From: Lachnospiraceae bacterium
GTDB taxonomy: Bacteria; Bacillota; Clostridia; Lachnospirales; Lachnospiraceae
DNA: 49,362 nucleotides
Direction: 5' to 3'
NCBI GenBank assembly: GCA_024698075.1
Contig: JAILRP010000027.1
Coordinates: 1-49,362, forward strand
The notes beneath the pieces are model-generated. The model worked only from the letters and a program-made list of their open reading frames with translations, was not told where the DNA came from and did not search any database. The position numbers and the translations under genes are program-made. Positions within the stretch are counted from its first letter, which is position 1. Each line of letters begins with the position of its first letter. Below, piece by piece: positions 36,820-45,297 of this stretch.

Positions 36820-37704
36820 ATGGAACAAGCAATTCAAGGATTCATAACTTATTTACATAACGTAAAGAAAAAATCCCTGAACACGGAACTATCATATAAG
36901 AGAGACCTGAGCAAGATGCAGGACTATTTCAGCTCCGAAGGCATCAAAGAGCTTGGGGATGTAACCGAGGATGTTCTTGCAAAATATGTGGAGCATCTCA
37001 ATGAGAGCGGTTTCGCCGCGGCAACCGTATCAAGGTCGGTCGCGTCGGCAAAGGCGTTCTTCCATTACTGTGCAAATGAGGGCCTTATAGCAAAGGACCC
37101 CACCGGGGTTCTGAAGGCTCCGAAGATAGAGAAGAAGATGCCTGAGATACTGACGATGGATGAGGTCACGAGGCTTCTTGAGCAGCCTAAGGGTGACAGC
37201 CCGAAGGAGATCAGGGACAAGGCCATGCTCGAGCTTCTGTATGCGACCGGGATCAGGGTCTCGGAACTTATGAACCTTGAGATCTCTGACGTTAACATGC
37301 AGATGTGCTATATCACCTGCAAAGATGCCTCAAAGGAGAGGGTCATCCCGTTCGGACGCGAGGCAAAGCATGCGCTCACGAGATATCTTGACGGCGGCAG
37401 GGCAGCCATAGTCGAGGACCAGTCGTCTAAGGTGCTCTTCGCTAACTGCTCCGGACAGAAAATGAGCCGCCAGGGATTCTGGAAGCTCATCAAATACTAT
37501 GCCAAAAAGGCAAAAATAACAACTGATATTACACCGCACACGCTCCGCCATTCATTTGCGGCACATCTGGTCGAGAACGGTGCCGACCTGCGTGCGGTCC
37601 AGGAGATGCTCGGACACTCCGACATTTCCACGACGCAGATATATGCCACGATGAACCACAACAAGATCAGGGAAGTGTACGCAAAGGCTCATCCGAGAGG
37701 ATAG
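36820..37704 (+). CDS. xerD: Tyrosine recombinase XerD
   Basis: Site-specific recombinase that resolves chromosome dimers at dif, 294 residues from ATG 36820, behind AGAGG; the longer TTG-started frame is rejected. The N-terminal SAM-like core-binding domain (about 1-85) is followed by the catalytic domain with Arg about 146 (ATGIRVSEL), HTLRHSFAAHL, LGHSDISTTQIY and the nucleophile Tyr about 275. All catalytic residues are present. No integrase-type neighbours or att sites are seen, so it is the housekeeping enzyme. Its 3' end overlaps the convergent hisK gene by 16 bases. Confidence 0.93.
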   Translation: MEQAIQGFITYLHNVKKKSLNTELSYKRDLSKMQDYFSSEGIKELGDVTEDVLAKYVEHLNESGFAAATVSRSVASAKAFFHYCANEGLIAKDPTGVLKAPKIEKKMPEILTMDEVTRLLEQPKGDSPKEIRDKAMLELLYATGIRVSELMNLEISDVNMQMCYITCKDASKERVIPFGREAKHALTRYLDGGRAAIVEDQSSKVLFANCSGQKMSRQGFWKLIKYYAKKAKITTDITPHTLRHSFAAHLVENGADLRAVQEMLGHSDISTTQIYATMNHNKIREVYAKAHPRG

Positions 37705-38516
37705 AGCCGGGGCCGCCTGCCTATAAATACCGCGTGATATTTAATGCCGCATTCAAGAAGGAGTTCTTCCACACGGCCAAAATCGCTGCATAATGACTGC
37801 AGCGTATGTGCATCGCTTCCGACCGTGACAAGCTCCCCACCCATTTCCTTATAACGCAATATGATATCCCTGCATGGATTCGGACCGCCGAGTCCTTTTC
37901 TGTATCCGGCGGAATTCACCTCGAGTGCTATGTCTTTTTGTATTATGTGTTCCAGTATCGGATCGATGTAGTCCGCATATTCCCTGTATGAGAAATATCT
38001 GTTCCGGTTGGGGCCGTACCTTACGACATAGTCAAGGTGGCCGAGGGTATTGAAGCCCGAGAAGGACCGTATGTCCAGGAGCGCTTCCTCAAAGTAGGAG
38101 ACATATGCCTCCTTTTCGCTCCTTCCTTCGAAGAAGGACGGGTAATACGGATCCATATGGCCGATGGTATGGACGGAGCCTATGATGAAGTCAAAATCAT
38201 GGTTGGCGGCATAATCCTCGGACCACGCCGCAAGATGCGGCTGGAGGCCGAGCTCGACTCCGAAAAGGAGAGTGATCTTTCCTTCGTATTTTTCCTTCAT
38301 TTTAAGGAACCCTTCCCGGTAGCTGTCCGTGTCGAGAAGGAATTCCGGCCTCCCATCAGTCTCCTTGGCGGGATCCGAAGGATAGTCCATGTCCATGTGC
38401 TCGGTGAAGCACAGGATATCAAGCCTGTGCCTTATGGCCTCCTCAATGAGGGCCTCCATAGGGGTATCGCAGTCAGATGAATATGATGTGTGTGTATGTA
38501 TGTCTGAACGTATCAT
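37689..38516 (-). CDS. hisK: Histidinol-phosphatase, PHP family
   Basis: Metal-dependent phosphatase of histidine synthesis, 275 residues. The PHP motifs are DIHTHTSYSSD (about 5-15), FTEHMDMD (about 37-44), LLFGVELGL, IIGSVHT, and TVGSDAHT near the C-terminus. It should hydrolyse histidinol phosphate. No other his genes are nearby. A promoter sits so close to the ATG that the transcript may lack a leader, and no ribosome site is visible. Confidence 0.88.
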   Translation of the reverse strand: MIRSDIHTHTSYSSDCDTPMEALIEEAIRHRLDILCFTEHMDMDYPSDPAKETDGRPEFLLDTDSYREGFLKMKEKYEGKITLLFGVELGLQPHLAAWSEDYAANHDFDFIIGSVHTIGHMDPYYPSFFEGRSEKEAYVSYFEEALLDIRSFSGFNTLGHLDYVVRYGPNRNRYFSYREYADYIDPILEHIIQKDIALEVNSAGYRKGLGGPNPCRDIILRYKEMGGELVTVGSDAHTLQSLCSDFGRVEELLLECGIKYHAVFIGRRPRLYPLG

Positions 38517-38523
38517 GACAGTA

Positions 38524-38552
38524 AGTATAGCAATTTTTTAATGAGGCAACAA
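38524..38552 (-). promoter_or_regulatory. Promoter of hisK, probably leaderless
   Basis: On the minus strand TTGTTG (38547-38552) and TATACT (38524-38529) are 17 bases apart. The -10 ends seven bases before the ATG, so the start point should fall on or beside it. Confidence 0.6.
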
Positions 38553-38585
38553 TATAAAATAGAAGAAAAGCTTTGAAATTAATTG

Positions 38586-38646
38586 TTGTATTTTCATATA
38601 TCTATGTGTAAAATAGGTGTGTTGGTTATTCGGGCACATAAGTGCC
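38586..38646 (+). promoter_or_regulatory. gap promoter and 5' leader hairpin
   Basis: TTGTAT (38586-38591) and TAAAAT (38609-38614) are 17 bases apart. About 12 bases after the expected start, GGCAC-ATAA-GTGCC (38633-38646) forms a small stem that may protect the mRNA 5' end. Confidence 0.65.
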
Positions 38647-38683
38647 ACATCACAATATCTTTATATGTCAGGAGGAATCAAAC

Positions 38684-39700
38684 ATGGCAGTAAAAGTTGC
38701 AATCAATGGTTTTGGACGTATCGGACGTCTTGCATTCAGACAGATGTTCGGAGCAGAAGGATTTGAGATCGTAGCTATCAACGATCTTACATCACCTGAG
38801 ATGCTTGCTCATCTTCTTAAGTATGACAGCACACAGGGACGTTATGCTCTTTGCGACAAGGTTACATTCGGAGAGGATTCAATCTCTGTTGACGGCAAGA
38901 AGATCACGATCTACAAGGAAGCAGATGCTAAGAACCTTCCCTGGGGACAACTCGGAGTAGACGTTGTTCTTGAGTGCACAGGTTTCTACACAAGCAAGGA
39001 TAAGGCTCAGGCTCATATCGATGCAGGTGCTAAGCACGTTATCATCTCTGCTCCTGCAGGAAATGACCTTCCTACCATCGTTTACAATGTTAACCATCAG
39101 TCACTTACGGCTGAGGACAAGATCATCTCAGCTGCATCATGTACGACAAACTGCCTTGCTCCCATGGCTAAGGCTCTTAATGACTGCGCACCCATCAAGT
39201 CAGGTATCATGTGCACGATCCACGCTTACACAGGTGACCAGATGACTCTTGACGGACCTCAGAGGAAGGGCGACAAGAGACGTTCACGTGCGGCTGCAGT
39301 CAATATCGTTCCCAACTCAACGGGTGCTGCAAAGGCTATCGGCCTTGTTATCCCTGAGCTCAACGGAAAGCTCATCGGCGCTGCACAGCGTGTTCCCACC
39401 CCTACAGGTTCAACCACGATCCTTACGGCTGTTGTAGAGGGTAACGTAACGAAGGAACAGATCAACGACGCTATGAAGGCTGCTTCAAACGAGAGCTTCG
39501 GCTACAACACAGACGAGATCGTATCAAGCGATATCATCGGAATGACATACGGCTCACTCTTTGATGCAACCCAGACAATGGTTCTGCCTCTTGACAACGG
39601 CACAACACAGGTTCAGGTTGTTTCATGGTATGACAATGAGAACTCATACACAAGCCAGATGGTTCGTACGATCAAGCACTTCGGAAGCCTTCTTAAGTAA
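38684..39700 (+). CDS. gap: Glyceraldehyde-3-phosphate dehydrogenase
   Basis: NAD-dependent glycolytic enzyme, 338 residues from ATG 38684 behind [20 protein letters not shown] (NAD site), [15 protein letters not shown] (active-site Cys about 155), and the C-terminal [14 protein letters not shown] are canonical. Codon choice (CTT, GCT, CGT, ACA) differs from the neighbours and fits a very highly expressed gene. A strong terminator separates it from pgk. Confidence 0.99.
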   Translation: MAVKVAINGFGRIGRLAFRQMFGAEGFEIVAINDLTSPEMLAHLLKYDSTQGRYALCDKVTFGEDSISVDGKKITIYKEADAKNLPWGQLGVDVVLECTGFYTSKDKAQAHIDAGAKHVIISAPAGNDLPTIVYNVNHQSLTAEDKIISAASCTTNCLAPMAKALNDCAPIKSGIMCTIHAYTGDQMTLDGPQRKGDKRRSRAAAVNIVPNSTGAAKAIGLVIPELNGKLIGAAQRVPTPTGSTTILTAVVEGNVTKEQINDAMKAASNESFGYNTDEIVSSDIIGMTYGSLFDATQTMVLPLDNGTTQVQVVSWYDNENSYTSQMVRTIKHFGSLLK

Positions 39701-39726
39701 TCGGAAGATAACCGGCTTATGAATCT

Positions 39727-39759
39727 AAGGCCCGGTCCGTTTTGGGCCGGGCCTTTTTT
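39727..39759 (+). terminator. Intrinsic terminator of gap
   Basis: AAGGCCCGGTCC and GGGCCGGGCCTT form a strong G/C stem of about twelve pairs (one G-U), then six T. Confidence 0.95.
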
Positions 39760-39768
39760 GTCAGTAAA

Positions 39769-39841
39769 AGGTGTGTCAAAGGGACAGTCCCCCTGACACA
39801 TCCAACCGATGTGTCAGGGGGACTGTCCCTTTGACACACCT
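39769..39841. repeat. 73-bp near-complete palindrome of a second REP-like family
   Basis: Two perfectly complementary 34-base arms (each with GTGTCAAAGGGACAGTCCCC) surround a five-base centre. It lies between the gap terminator and the pgk ribosome site. The core GGGACAGTCCC differs from the GGGGACGGAGTCAG family. Confidence 0.9.
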
Positions 39842-39875
39842 ATGCCACATGAAATTTTATAATGGAGGAAAAATC

Positions 39876-41108
39876 ATGGCACTTAACAAAAAGAGCGTTG
39901 ACGATTTTAACGCAAGCGGCAAGAGAGTACTCGTAAGATGTGACTTCAACGTTCCCTTAAAGGACGGCAAGATCACGGATGATACACGTATCAAGGCGGC
40001 TCTTCCCACTATCAACAAGCTGATCGGTGACGGAGCGAAAGTCATCCTCTGCTCACATCTGGGCAAGGTCAAGGAAGGCCCCAACGAGAAGGAGAGCCTT
40101 GCACCTGTTGCAAAGGCACTTTCGGAAAAGCTCGGCAAGGAAGTCGTATTTGTTGCCGATTATAACGTAACAGGCGCAGCTGCAACAGAGGCGGTTGCGA
40201 ACATGAAGGACGGCGATGTGGTTCTTCTTCAGAACACGCGTTTCCGCGGCAAGGAAGAGACGAAGCCCGAGGATGCGGGTGAAGCTTTTGCAAAAGAGCT
40301 TGCAGACCTTGCTGACGATTATGTATGTGACGCATTCGGATCGGCCCACAGGGCACATGCATCGGTTGCAGTCGTAACAAAGTACATCTCCCAGAAGGGC
40401 GGAGTAAACGCAGTCGGATACCTTATGCAGAAAGAGATCGATTTTCTCGGCAACGCCGTTGAAAATCCCGTACGTCCTTTCGTAGCTATCCTCGGCGGCG
40501 CAAAGGTTGCCGACAAGCTCAAGGTCATCGACAACCTTCTCGAGAAGGCCGACACGCTCATCATCGGCGGCGGAATGGCATTCACATTCCTCAAGGCAAA
40601 AGGATATGAGATCGGCAAGTCACTCGTTGACAACGAGAAGATCGACTACTGCAAGGAAATGATGGCAAAGGCCGACAAACTCGGCAAGAAGCTTCTTCTT
40701 CCCGTTGACACGGGCGTTGCTGCTTCATTCCCGGATCCCATTGACGGCCCCATCGACGTTACATACGTTGATTCCGACAAGATCCCCGCTGACATGGAAG
40801 GCCTCGACATCGGACCGAAGACACAGGAGCTTTTCGCAAACGCCGCAAAGGAAGCCAAGACGGTTGTCTGGAACGGACCTATGGGCGTGTTCGAAAATCC
40901 CACCCTTGCAAAGGGCACTATCGCTGTAGCCAAGGCTCTTGCTGAGACAGATGCAACGACGATCATCGGCGGCGGTGATTCCGCGGCAGCCTGCAACCAG
41001 CTCGGATTTGCAGACAAGATGAGCCATATCTCGACAGGCGGCGGCGCATCGCTTGAGTTCCTCGAAGGCAAGGAGCTTCCGGGCGTATACGCAGCAGATG
41101 ATAAGTAA
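39876..41108 (+). CDS. pgk: Phosphoglycerate kinase
   Basis: Makes ATP from 1,3-bisphosphoglycerate, 410 residues. The start at ATG 39876 follows GGAGG; a longer frame beginning at 39771 merely reads through the palindrome and is rejected. [45 protein letters not shown] and the C-terminal GGGDSAAAC...STGGGASLE are all canonical. Its stop codon lies in the first copy of a duplicated 48-base hairpin unit. Confidence 0.98.
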   Translation: MALNKKSVDDFNASGKRVLVRCDFNVPLKDGKITDDTRIKAALPTINKLIGDGAKVILCSHLGKVKEGPNEKESLAPVAKALSEKLGKEVVFVADYNVTGAAATEAVANMKDGDVVLLQNTRFRGKEETKPEDAGEAFAKELADLADDYVCDAFGSAHRAHASVAVVTKYISQKGGVNAVGYLMQKEIDFLGNAVENPVRPFVAILGGAKVADKLKVIDNLLEKADTLIIGGGMAFTFLKAKGYEIGKSLVDNEKIDYCKEMMAKADKLGKKLLLPVDTGVAASFPDPIDGPIDVTYVDSDKIPADMEGLDIGPKTQELFANAAKEAKTVVWNGPMGVFENPTLAKGTIAVAKALAETDATTIIGGGDSAAACNQLGFADKMSHISTGGGASLEFLEGKELPGVYAADDK

Positions 41109-41246
41109 TATGCTGCAAGGTATCTGCGAAGCAGACGGATCCCTTGCTGCACCGCGAGCCCTCATCGACGCAGTCGATTCTAATGGGCGAGCGACATATA
41201 ATATGCTGCAAGGTGTCTGCGAAGCAGACGGATCCCTTGCTGCACC
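41106..41246 (+). repeat. Duplicated 48-bp hairpin unit between pgk and tpiA
   Basis: Copies at 41106-41153 and 41199-41246 differ at a single base (41122 A, 41215 G). Each has an outer near-palindrome TGCTGCAAGG/CCTTGCTGCA and an inner perfect stem TCTGC-GAA-GCAGA. The 45-base spacer holds its own stem ATCGAC-GCA-GTCGAT. The first copy includes the TAA of pgk. Confidence 0.9.
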
Positions 41247-41271
41247 TATGTAGTTTAGGAGGAAATATAAA

Positions 41272-42018
41272 ATGGCAAGAAGACGTATAATAGCCGGAAA
41301 CTGGAAGATGAACAAGACACCGGCAGAAGCAGTAGAACTTTGCAATACACTGAGGGACCTTGTGAAGAACGATGACGTTGACGTGGTATACTGTGTGCCC
41401 GCGATTGACATCGTTACCGTTGCTGAGGCCGTAAAGGGCTCAAACGTAAAGGTCGGCGCACAGAACTTCTATATCGAAGACAAGGGTGCGTTCACGGGCG
41501 AGATCTCAGCCCCGATGCTCAAGGATGCAGGTGCCGAGTACATCATCATCGGACATTCCGAGAGAAGGGATATCTTCGGTGAGAACGACATCCTCATCAA
41601 TGCAAAGGTTAAGAAGGCATTCGCATCAGGCCTCAAGCCCATCCTGTGCTGCGGCGAGTCACTCGCGCTCAGGAAGGCAGGGACCTATAAGGAGTGGATC
41701 GCACGCCAGATCAAGTGGGATCTTGACGGCATCACGGCAGACCAGGTCAAGAACCTTGTCATCGCATACGAGCCCATTTGGGCGATCGGCACCGGCGAGA
41801 CAGCTACAGCAGACCAGGCCGAGGAAGTATGCAAGATGATCCGCGAGATCATCGCATCAATGTATGATGCCGCTACGGCAGACGCAGTACGCATACAGTA
41901 CGGCGGCTCCATGAACGCAGGCAACGCCGCAGAGCTCCTTTCCAAGGACAATATCGACGGCGGCCTCATCGGAGGCGCATCGCTCAAGCCTGATTTCGGT
42001 CAGATAGTCAACGCCTGA
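41272..42018 (+). CDS. tpiA: Triose-phosphate isomerase
   Basis: Interconverts dihydroxyacetone phosphate and glyceraldehyde-3-phosphate, 248 residues. GNWKMNKT (active-site Lys), IIGHSERR (His), [11 protein letters not shown] (Glu) and the phosphate loop IQYGGSMN are intact. AGGAGG precedes the ATG. It probably shares a transcript with pgk through the hairpin-rich gap. Confidence 0.98.
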   Translation: MARRRIIAGNWKMNKTPAEAVELCNTLRDLVKNDDVDVVYCVPAIDIVTVAEAVKGSNVKVGAQNFYIEDKGAFTGEISAPMLKDAGAEYIIIGHSERRDIFGENDILINAKVKKAFASGLKPILCCGESLALRKAGTYKEWIARQIKWDLDGITADQVKNLVIAYEPIWAIGTGETATADQAEEVCKMIREIIASMYDAATADAVRIQYGGSMNAGNAAELLSKDNIDGGLIGGASLKPDFGQIVNA

Positions 42019-42044
42019 CCTAAACAGCCCACGGGCAGCCCAAG

Positions 42045-42121
42045 ATGGCCCGGGGGGACGGAGTCAGCGGTCCATTATTCAGAAAATGGCCCACTGACTC
42101 CGTCCCCCTGGGCCATTTTTA
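42045..42121. repeat. Inverted pair of REP-like units after tpiA
   Basis: Unit one (42045-42076) has the core GGGGACGGAGTCAG; unit two (42083-42121) is its inverted copy and ends GGGCCATTTTTA. The pair can fold into a hairpin of about 30 pairs with a T-run and may terminate the pgk-tpiA transcript. Confidence 0.88.
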
Positions 42122-42137
42122 TTCCCGGAGCCGGACA

Positions 42138-42228
42138 TATATTGCGGTCATACGACGTATAAGGCCTCAAAATCCGCAATATAATGTGAATGAACATAAT
42201 TGAATTCGGACTCACGTTGTGATAAAAT
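42138..42228 (+). promoter_or_regulatory. Inverted repeat and promoter before the transglutaminase-like gene
   Basis: TATATTGCGG (42138-42147) and CCGCAATATA (42174-42183) form ten perfect pairs. Downstream, TTGAAT (42200-42205) and TAAAAT (42223-42228) are 17 bases apart. The stem lies just upstream of the promoter, a possible activator site; this is inference. Confidence 0.5.
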
Positions 42229-42278
42229 CTTAAGTGGTCTGCTTATCTGCCGGACCATAAATCACAAAAGAGAGGAAT

Positions 42279-45242
42279 ATGAATATAATGAAGAGGACTG
42301 GTACTCTGCTTCGCTTTGGGATCGCCGTTATATTGACAGGGGCATTGGCGGCATCTTTGATCCCCGTTTCGGCATATGAAGTCCGTGGCGCGGAGCATGC
42401 GGAGACAGACATTGTTGAGGCCGAGGCGGAATCCGATTCCTTTGCCGGGTCTTATGACATCCAGAATGACCGGAGCGTTCCCGAGTCCGAGATGGTCTCA
42501 TACGGAAGCGACGGATGCAGGCACGAGCACGTAATCTATCTGTCCAAGCGGACTGTCAGGCATTTCAATCCCGACCAGGTCAGGGCATATACGGCATTAT
42601 GTGATGAGGCGGCGGCGGTAGCCGAAATGGATGGCAGCAAAGATGCCGTCATTTCCGTTGACAGCCTCGGAAACATCAGGCTTTCGTTTTTCGTGCGCAA
42701 TATCGCAGCATGCACCGGCGATCATTTTGATACGGATGTTCCTCCTGAGGTTCTCAGCGAAGAGGAAGTCTATGATCTGTTTGAAGAAGCAGTCCTGCCG
42801 GAGCATGATGACGAAGAGGATGCCGACCTGACCGAAGATCCGGAAGAGCCCGCGTATGAAGATGCGGAATATGACCGACCTCCCCTTCCTGAACCTGAGC
42901 CCGCCGAGGACAGCGAGCCCGAGGAGTATGAGTACGAGCCTTCGGAATATGTGACGGGATATGTGACGGAAGAAGCGCCTGCAGAATACAATGATGGCTT
43001 TGCGTTATATGATGATTTCACCGGATTTACGCCGGAGAACATCGTCCTTGGGAATAGGCTTGAAGAACCGATAGGTGAGGTCATCGGTGACAGCATCATC
43101 GACCTGGACTCGCTTTTCGGAGAGAGCGAGCTGGATTATTTCCGCAACAGGCTCGGAACCGACGGAAAGTCCGTTTACGACGTTGCCAAGAAAGCCATGG
43201 TCAATAATAATAAGACCGGGTTTGCGTTTAAGAACAGGAAGGAATTTGATAACGGTGTCGCACAGACCATTTCGACGGTCCTGTCCGCACTGGAGCTTAC
43301 ATATCCGAGCAGCTTCGGATGGACATCAAAGGGCACGGATGGCGGATGGAGCGCTTCATTAACCTATGACTACTCATCGGGCTTGTTTACAAACACCGTA
43401 ACCGTTGCAAAATCCGAATACCACAGCGCAGGCCTTGACGTATCTGTCGGCAGGAAAGTCGACCGCCTCGTTGAAAACGCATATGCATATGCGGATGATA
43501 AATACCCGGGAAATCCCACATATGGCATCGTGAAATATTTTGACGACTGGATCTGTGCGAACAGTGTCTACAATTATAACGGAACATCCCTTTCGACGAG
43601 TATGCGCAACAGCGAAGAGTATTATTACTGCCACAGGGTATACGGCGTACTTCTCGAAGGATACGGGGTATGCGAAAGCTATGCTCTTGCGATGACTTAT
43701 CTCCTTGATGCCGCCGGCATCAGGAATATGTACATAACCGGCAACGGCAACGGAGAGGGACATGCATGGAATTACGTAAAGATGCCGGATGGCAGGTATT
43801 ATCTCATCGACAGCACCTGGAATGATGTCGGGAGCCGTTCGTCCCAGAACTATTTCCTTATACCGGATGATTCGGAGCATGATCCCGACGGAATGGAATA
43901 CTCCAATGCACTTCCGCTTCAGTTCCCTTCAACTGCCACGAGCAGATACCGCCAGGCTGCCGAGAAGTTCAGCATTGAAGGAGGAGACCTGGTCCTTGAA
44001 CAGGGTGATGAGCGTCAGCTGAGCGTCACAGACTACTACAGGGATTATAATGTAAAATGGACGAGCAGCGCCCCCTCTGTCGTATCGGTTGACGACAGCG
44101 GGATGGTTAAGGCCCTGAAGCCCGGCGACGCCGTCATAGAAGCGTCAATAGGGACAAATACATCAGATTCCGTGAAAGTCACCGTTTATGGGATCGGTTC
44201 AATGGAATTTGCCGAGAATTCGTCGAACCGGCTCAGCAGGAATGTGGAGCTTTCGGCCGGTGAAACACTTTCATTCCCGATAGAAGTCAGCCTCGGCGGG
44301 ATGACGGCCGAGGAAGCGGTCGAATCCGGAAGATTTGATGCTCCTTCTGTTACCGTTTCGAATGCAAAACTCGCGGAAGCTACGGCTGACCTTACGGAAA
44401 ATCGTATAATGCTGAATGTCAGGCCGCTCGGCACGGGATCCGTAAAATGCACGGTCACCTTCGCCGGCCGGAGCGCCATCTTAAGCCTTAAGGTTAAGAT
44501 GGGACTGAATCCGGACTGGTTCATCGTCCAGAGCCCGGACACTGTTTCATATACCGGAAAGGCATACAAGCCGAAAGTCGTCCTTACCGAGGATGCACCT
44601 TCCAAGGTCGGATACAGCGTAAAATATTACAACAACGTCAATGCAGGCACCGCAACGGTGAGCATAACCGGCAAGGGTGATTATTCCGGAACTGTAGAGA
44701 AACAGATAGAGATCACGCCGGTCGAATTTGACAGGAACACACAGTTTGCGAGCGTTAAGGCATCCTACGTATACAATGGCAAAGCAATAACGCCCACCAC
44801 TACCGTTAAGCACAATAACAAAAAACTCAAAGCCGGAGTAGATTATATGATCAGGATCAACGGGTCGGATACCATGCCGAGGGATGCGGGAACTTATACG
44901 GTATCTGTTATCGGCAAGGGCAACTATAGCGGAAGCCTTAGCGAGACGATACAGTTCACCATAACCGGTGCCCCGATATCAAAGGCAAAGGCATCATGCA
45001 CGTCGAGGATAAGATATGTCAGCGGCGGAGTCTCCCTTCCCGATGTGACGGTCAGGATCGGAACCTCGGTGCTCCCTCAGAGCGACTATGATGTGACCTA
45101 TCTGGATGCGTCAGGAAAAGTCATTCCCGAAGGCTTCAAACTCGGACGCGGAAAATACAGGGCGGTCGTCACCGGAAAAGGCAGCAACCTTATCTCCTCC
45201 GGCAGAGTGACCGAGACCGTGGCCAAATTCACGGTATACTGA
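42279..45242 (+). CDS. Secreted transglutaminase-like surface protein with shared beta modules
   Basis: A 987-residue exported protein. A signal peptide (to about 33, near VSA-YE; start at ATG 42279 or, with better ribosome spacing, 42288) is followed by a Glu/Asp/Pro/Tyr-rich region (to about 260). Residues about 425-515 hold a transglutaminase-like core with GYGVCESYALAMTYLL (Cys about 465), GHAWNYVKM (His about 495) and LIDSTWND (Asp about 511). A Big_2 domain (565-645) follows, and from about 750 the same beta modules as in the proteins at 7464 and 22113 (SYTGKAYKPKVVL, YYNNVNAGTATVSITGKGDY). It stops right after the last module, with no LPXTG. It may cross-link or cut peptides on the surface. 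A sortase follows 55 bases downstream. Confidence 0.87.
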   Translation: MNIMKRTGTLLRFGIAVILTGALAASLIPVSAYEVRGAEHAETDIVEAEAESDSFAGSYDIQNDRSVPESEMVSYGSDGCRHEHVIYLSKRTVRHFNPDQVRAYTALCDEAAAVAEMDGSKDAVISVDSLGNIRLSFFVRNIAACTGDHFDTDVPPEVLSEEEVYDLFEEAVLPEHDDEEDADLTEDPEEPAYEDAEYDRPPLPEPEPAEDSEPEEYEYEPSEYVTGYVTEEAPAEYNDGFALYDDFTGFTPENIVLGNRLEEPIGEVIGDSIIDLDSLFGESELDYFRNRLGTDGKSVYDVAKKAMVNNNKTGFAFKNRKEFDNGVAQTISTVLSALELTYPSSFGWTSKGTDGGWSASLTYDYSSGLFTNTVTVAKSEYHSAGLDVSVGRKVDRLVENAYAYADDKYPGNPTYGIVKYFDDWICANSVYNYNGTSLSTSMRNSEEYYYCHRVYGVLLEGYGVCESYALAMTYLLDAAGIRNMYITGNGNGEGHAWNYVKMPDGRYYLIDSTWNDVGSRSSQNYFLIPDDSEHDPDGMEYSNALPLQFPSTATSRYRQAAEKFSIEGGDLVLEQGDERQLSVTDYYRDYNVKWTSSAPSVVSVDDSGMVKALKPGDAVIEASIGTNTSDSVKVTVYGIGSMEFAENSSNRLSRNVELSAGETLSFPIEVSLGGMTAEEAVESGRFDAPSVTVSNAKLAEATADLTENRIMLNVRPLGTGSVKCTVTFAGRSAILSLKVKMGLNPDWFIVQSPDTVSYTGKAYKPKVVLTEDAPSKVGYSVKYYNNVNAGTATVSITGKGDYSGTVEKQIEITPVEFDRNTQFASVKASYVYNGKAITPTTTVKHNNKKLKAGVDYMIRINGSDTMPRDAGTYTVSVIGKGNYSGSLSETIQFTITGAPISKAKASCTSRIRYVSGGVSLPDVTVRIGTSVLPQSDYDVTYLDASGKVIPEGFKLGRGKYRAVVTGKGSNLISSGRVTETVAKFTVY

Positions 45243-45297
45243 TCATCGATATCAAGCCGTCCGTGACATATGCGGACGTGAAAGAAGGATAGCCTAA

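Noticed and set aside
39831-39863. TTGACA at the palindrome edge and TATAAT before pgk as a promoter
   Set aside because: The spacing is 21 bases, too long for a sigma-A promoter.
39771-39875. N-terminal extension of pgk through the palindrome
   Set aside because: The extra residues are encoded by the palindrome and leader; the ATG at 39876 has GGAGG and starts the conserved protein.
41053-41253. Short open frame spanning both 48-bp units
   Set aside because: It overlaps pgk out of frame and consists of the repeat translated; no ribosome site.
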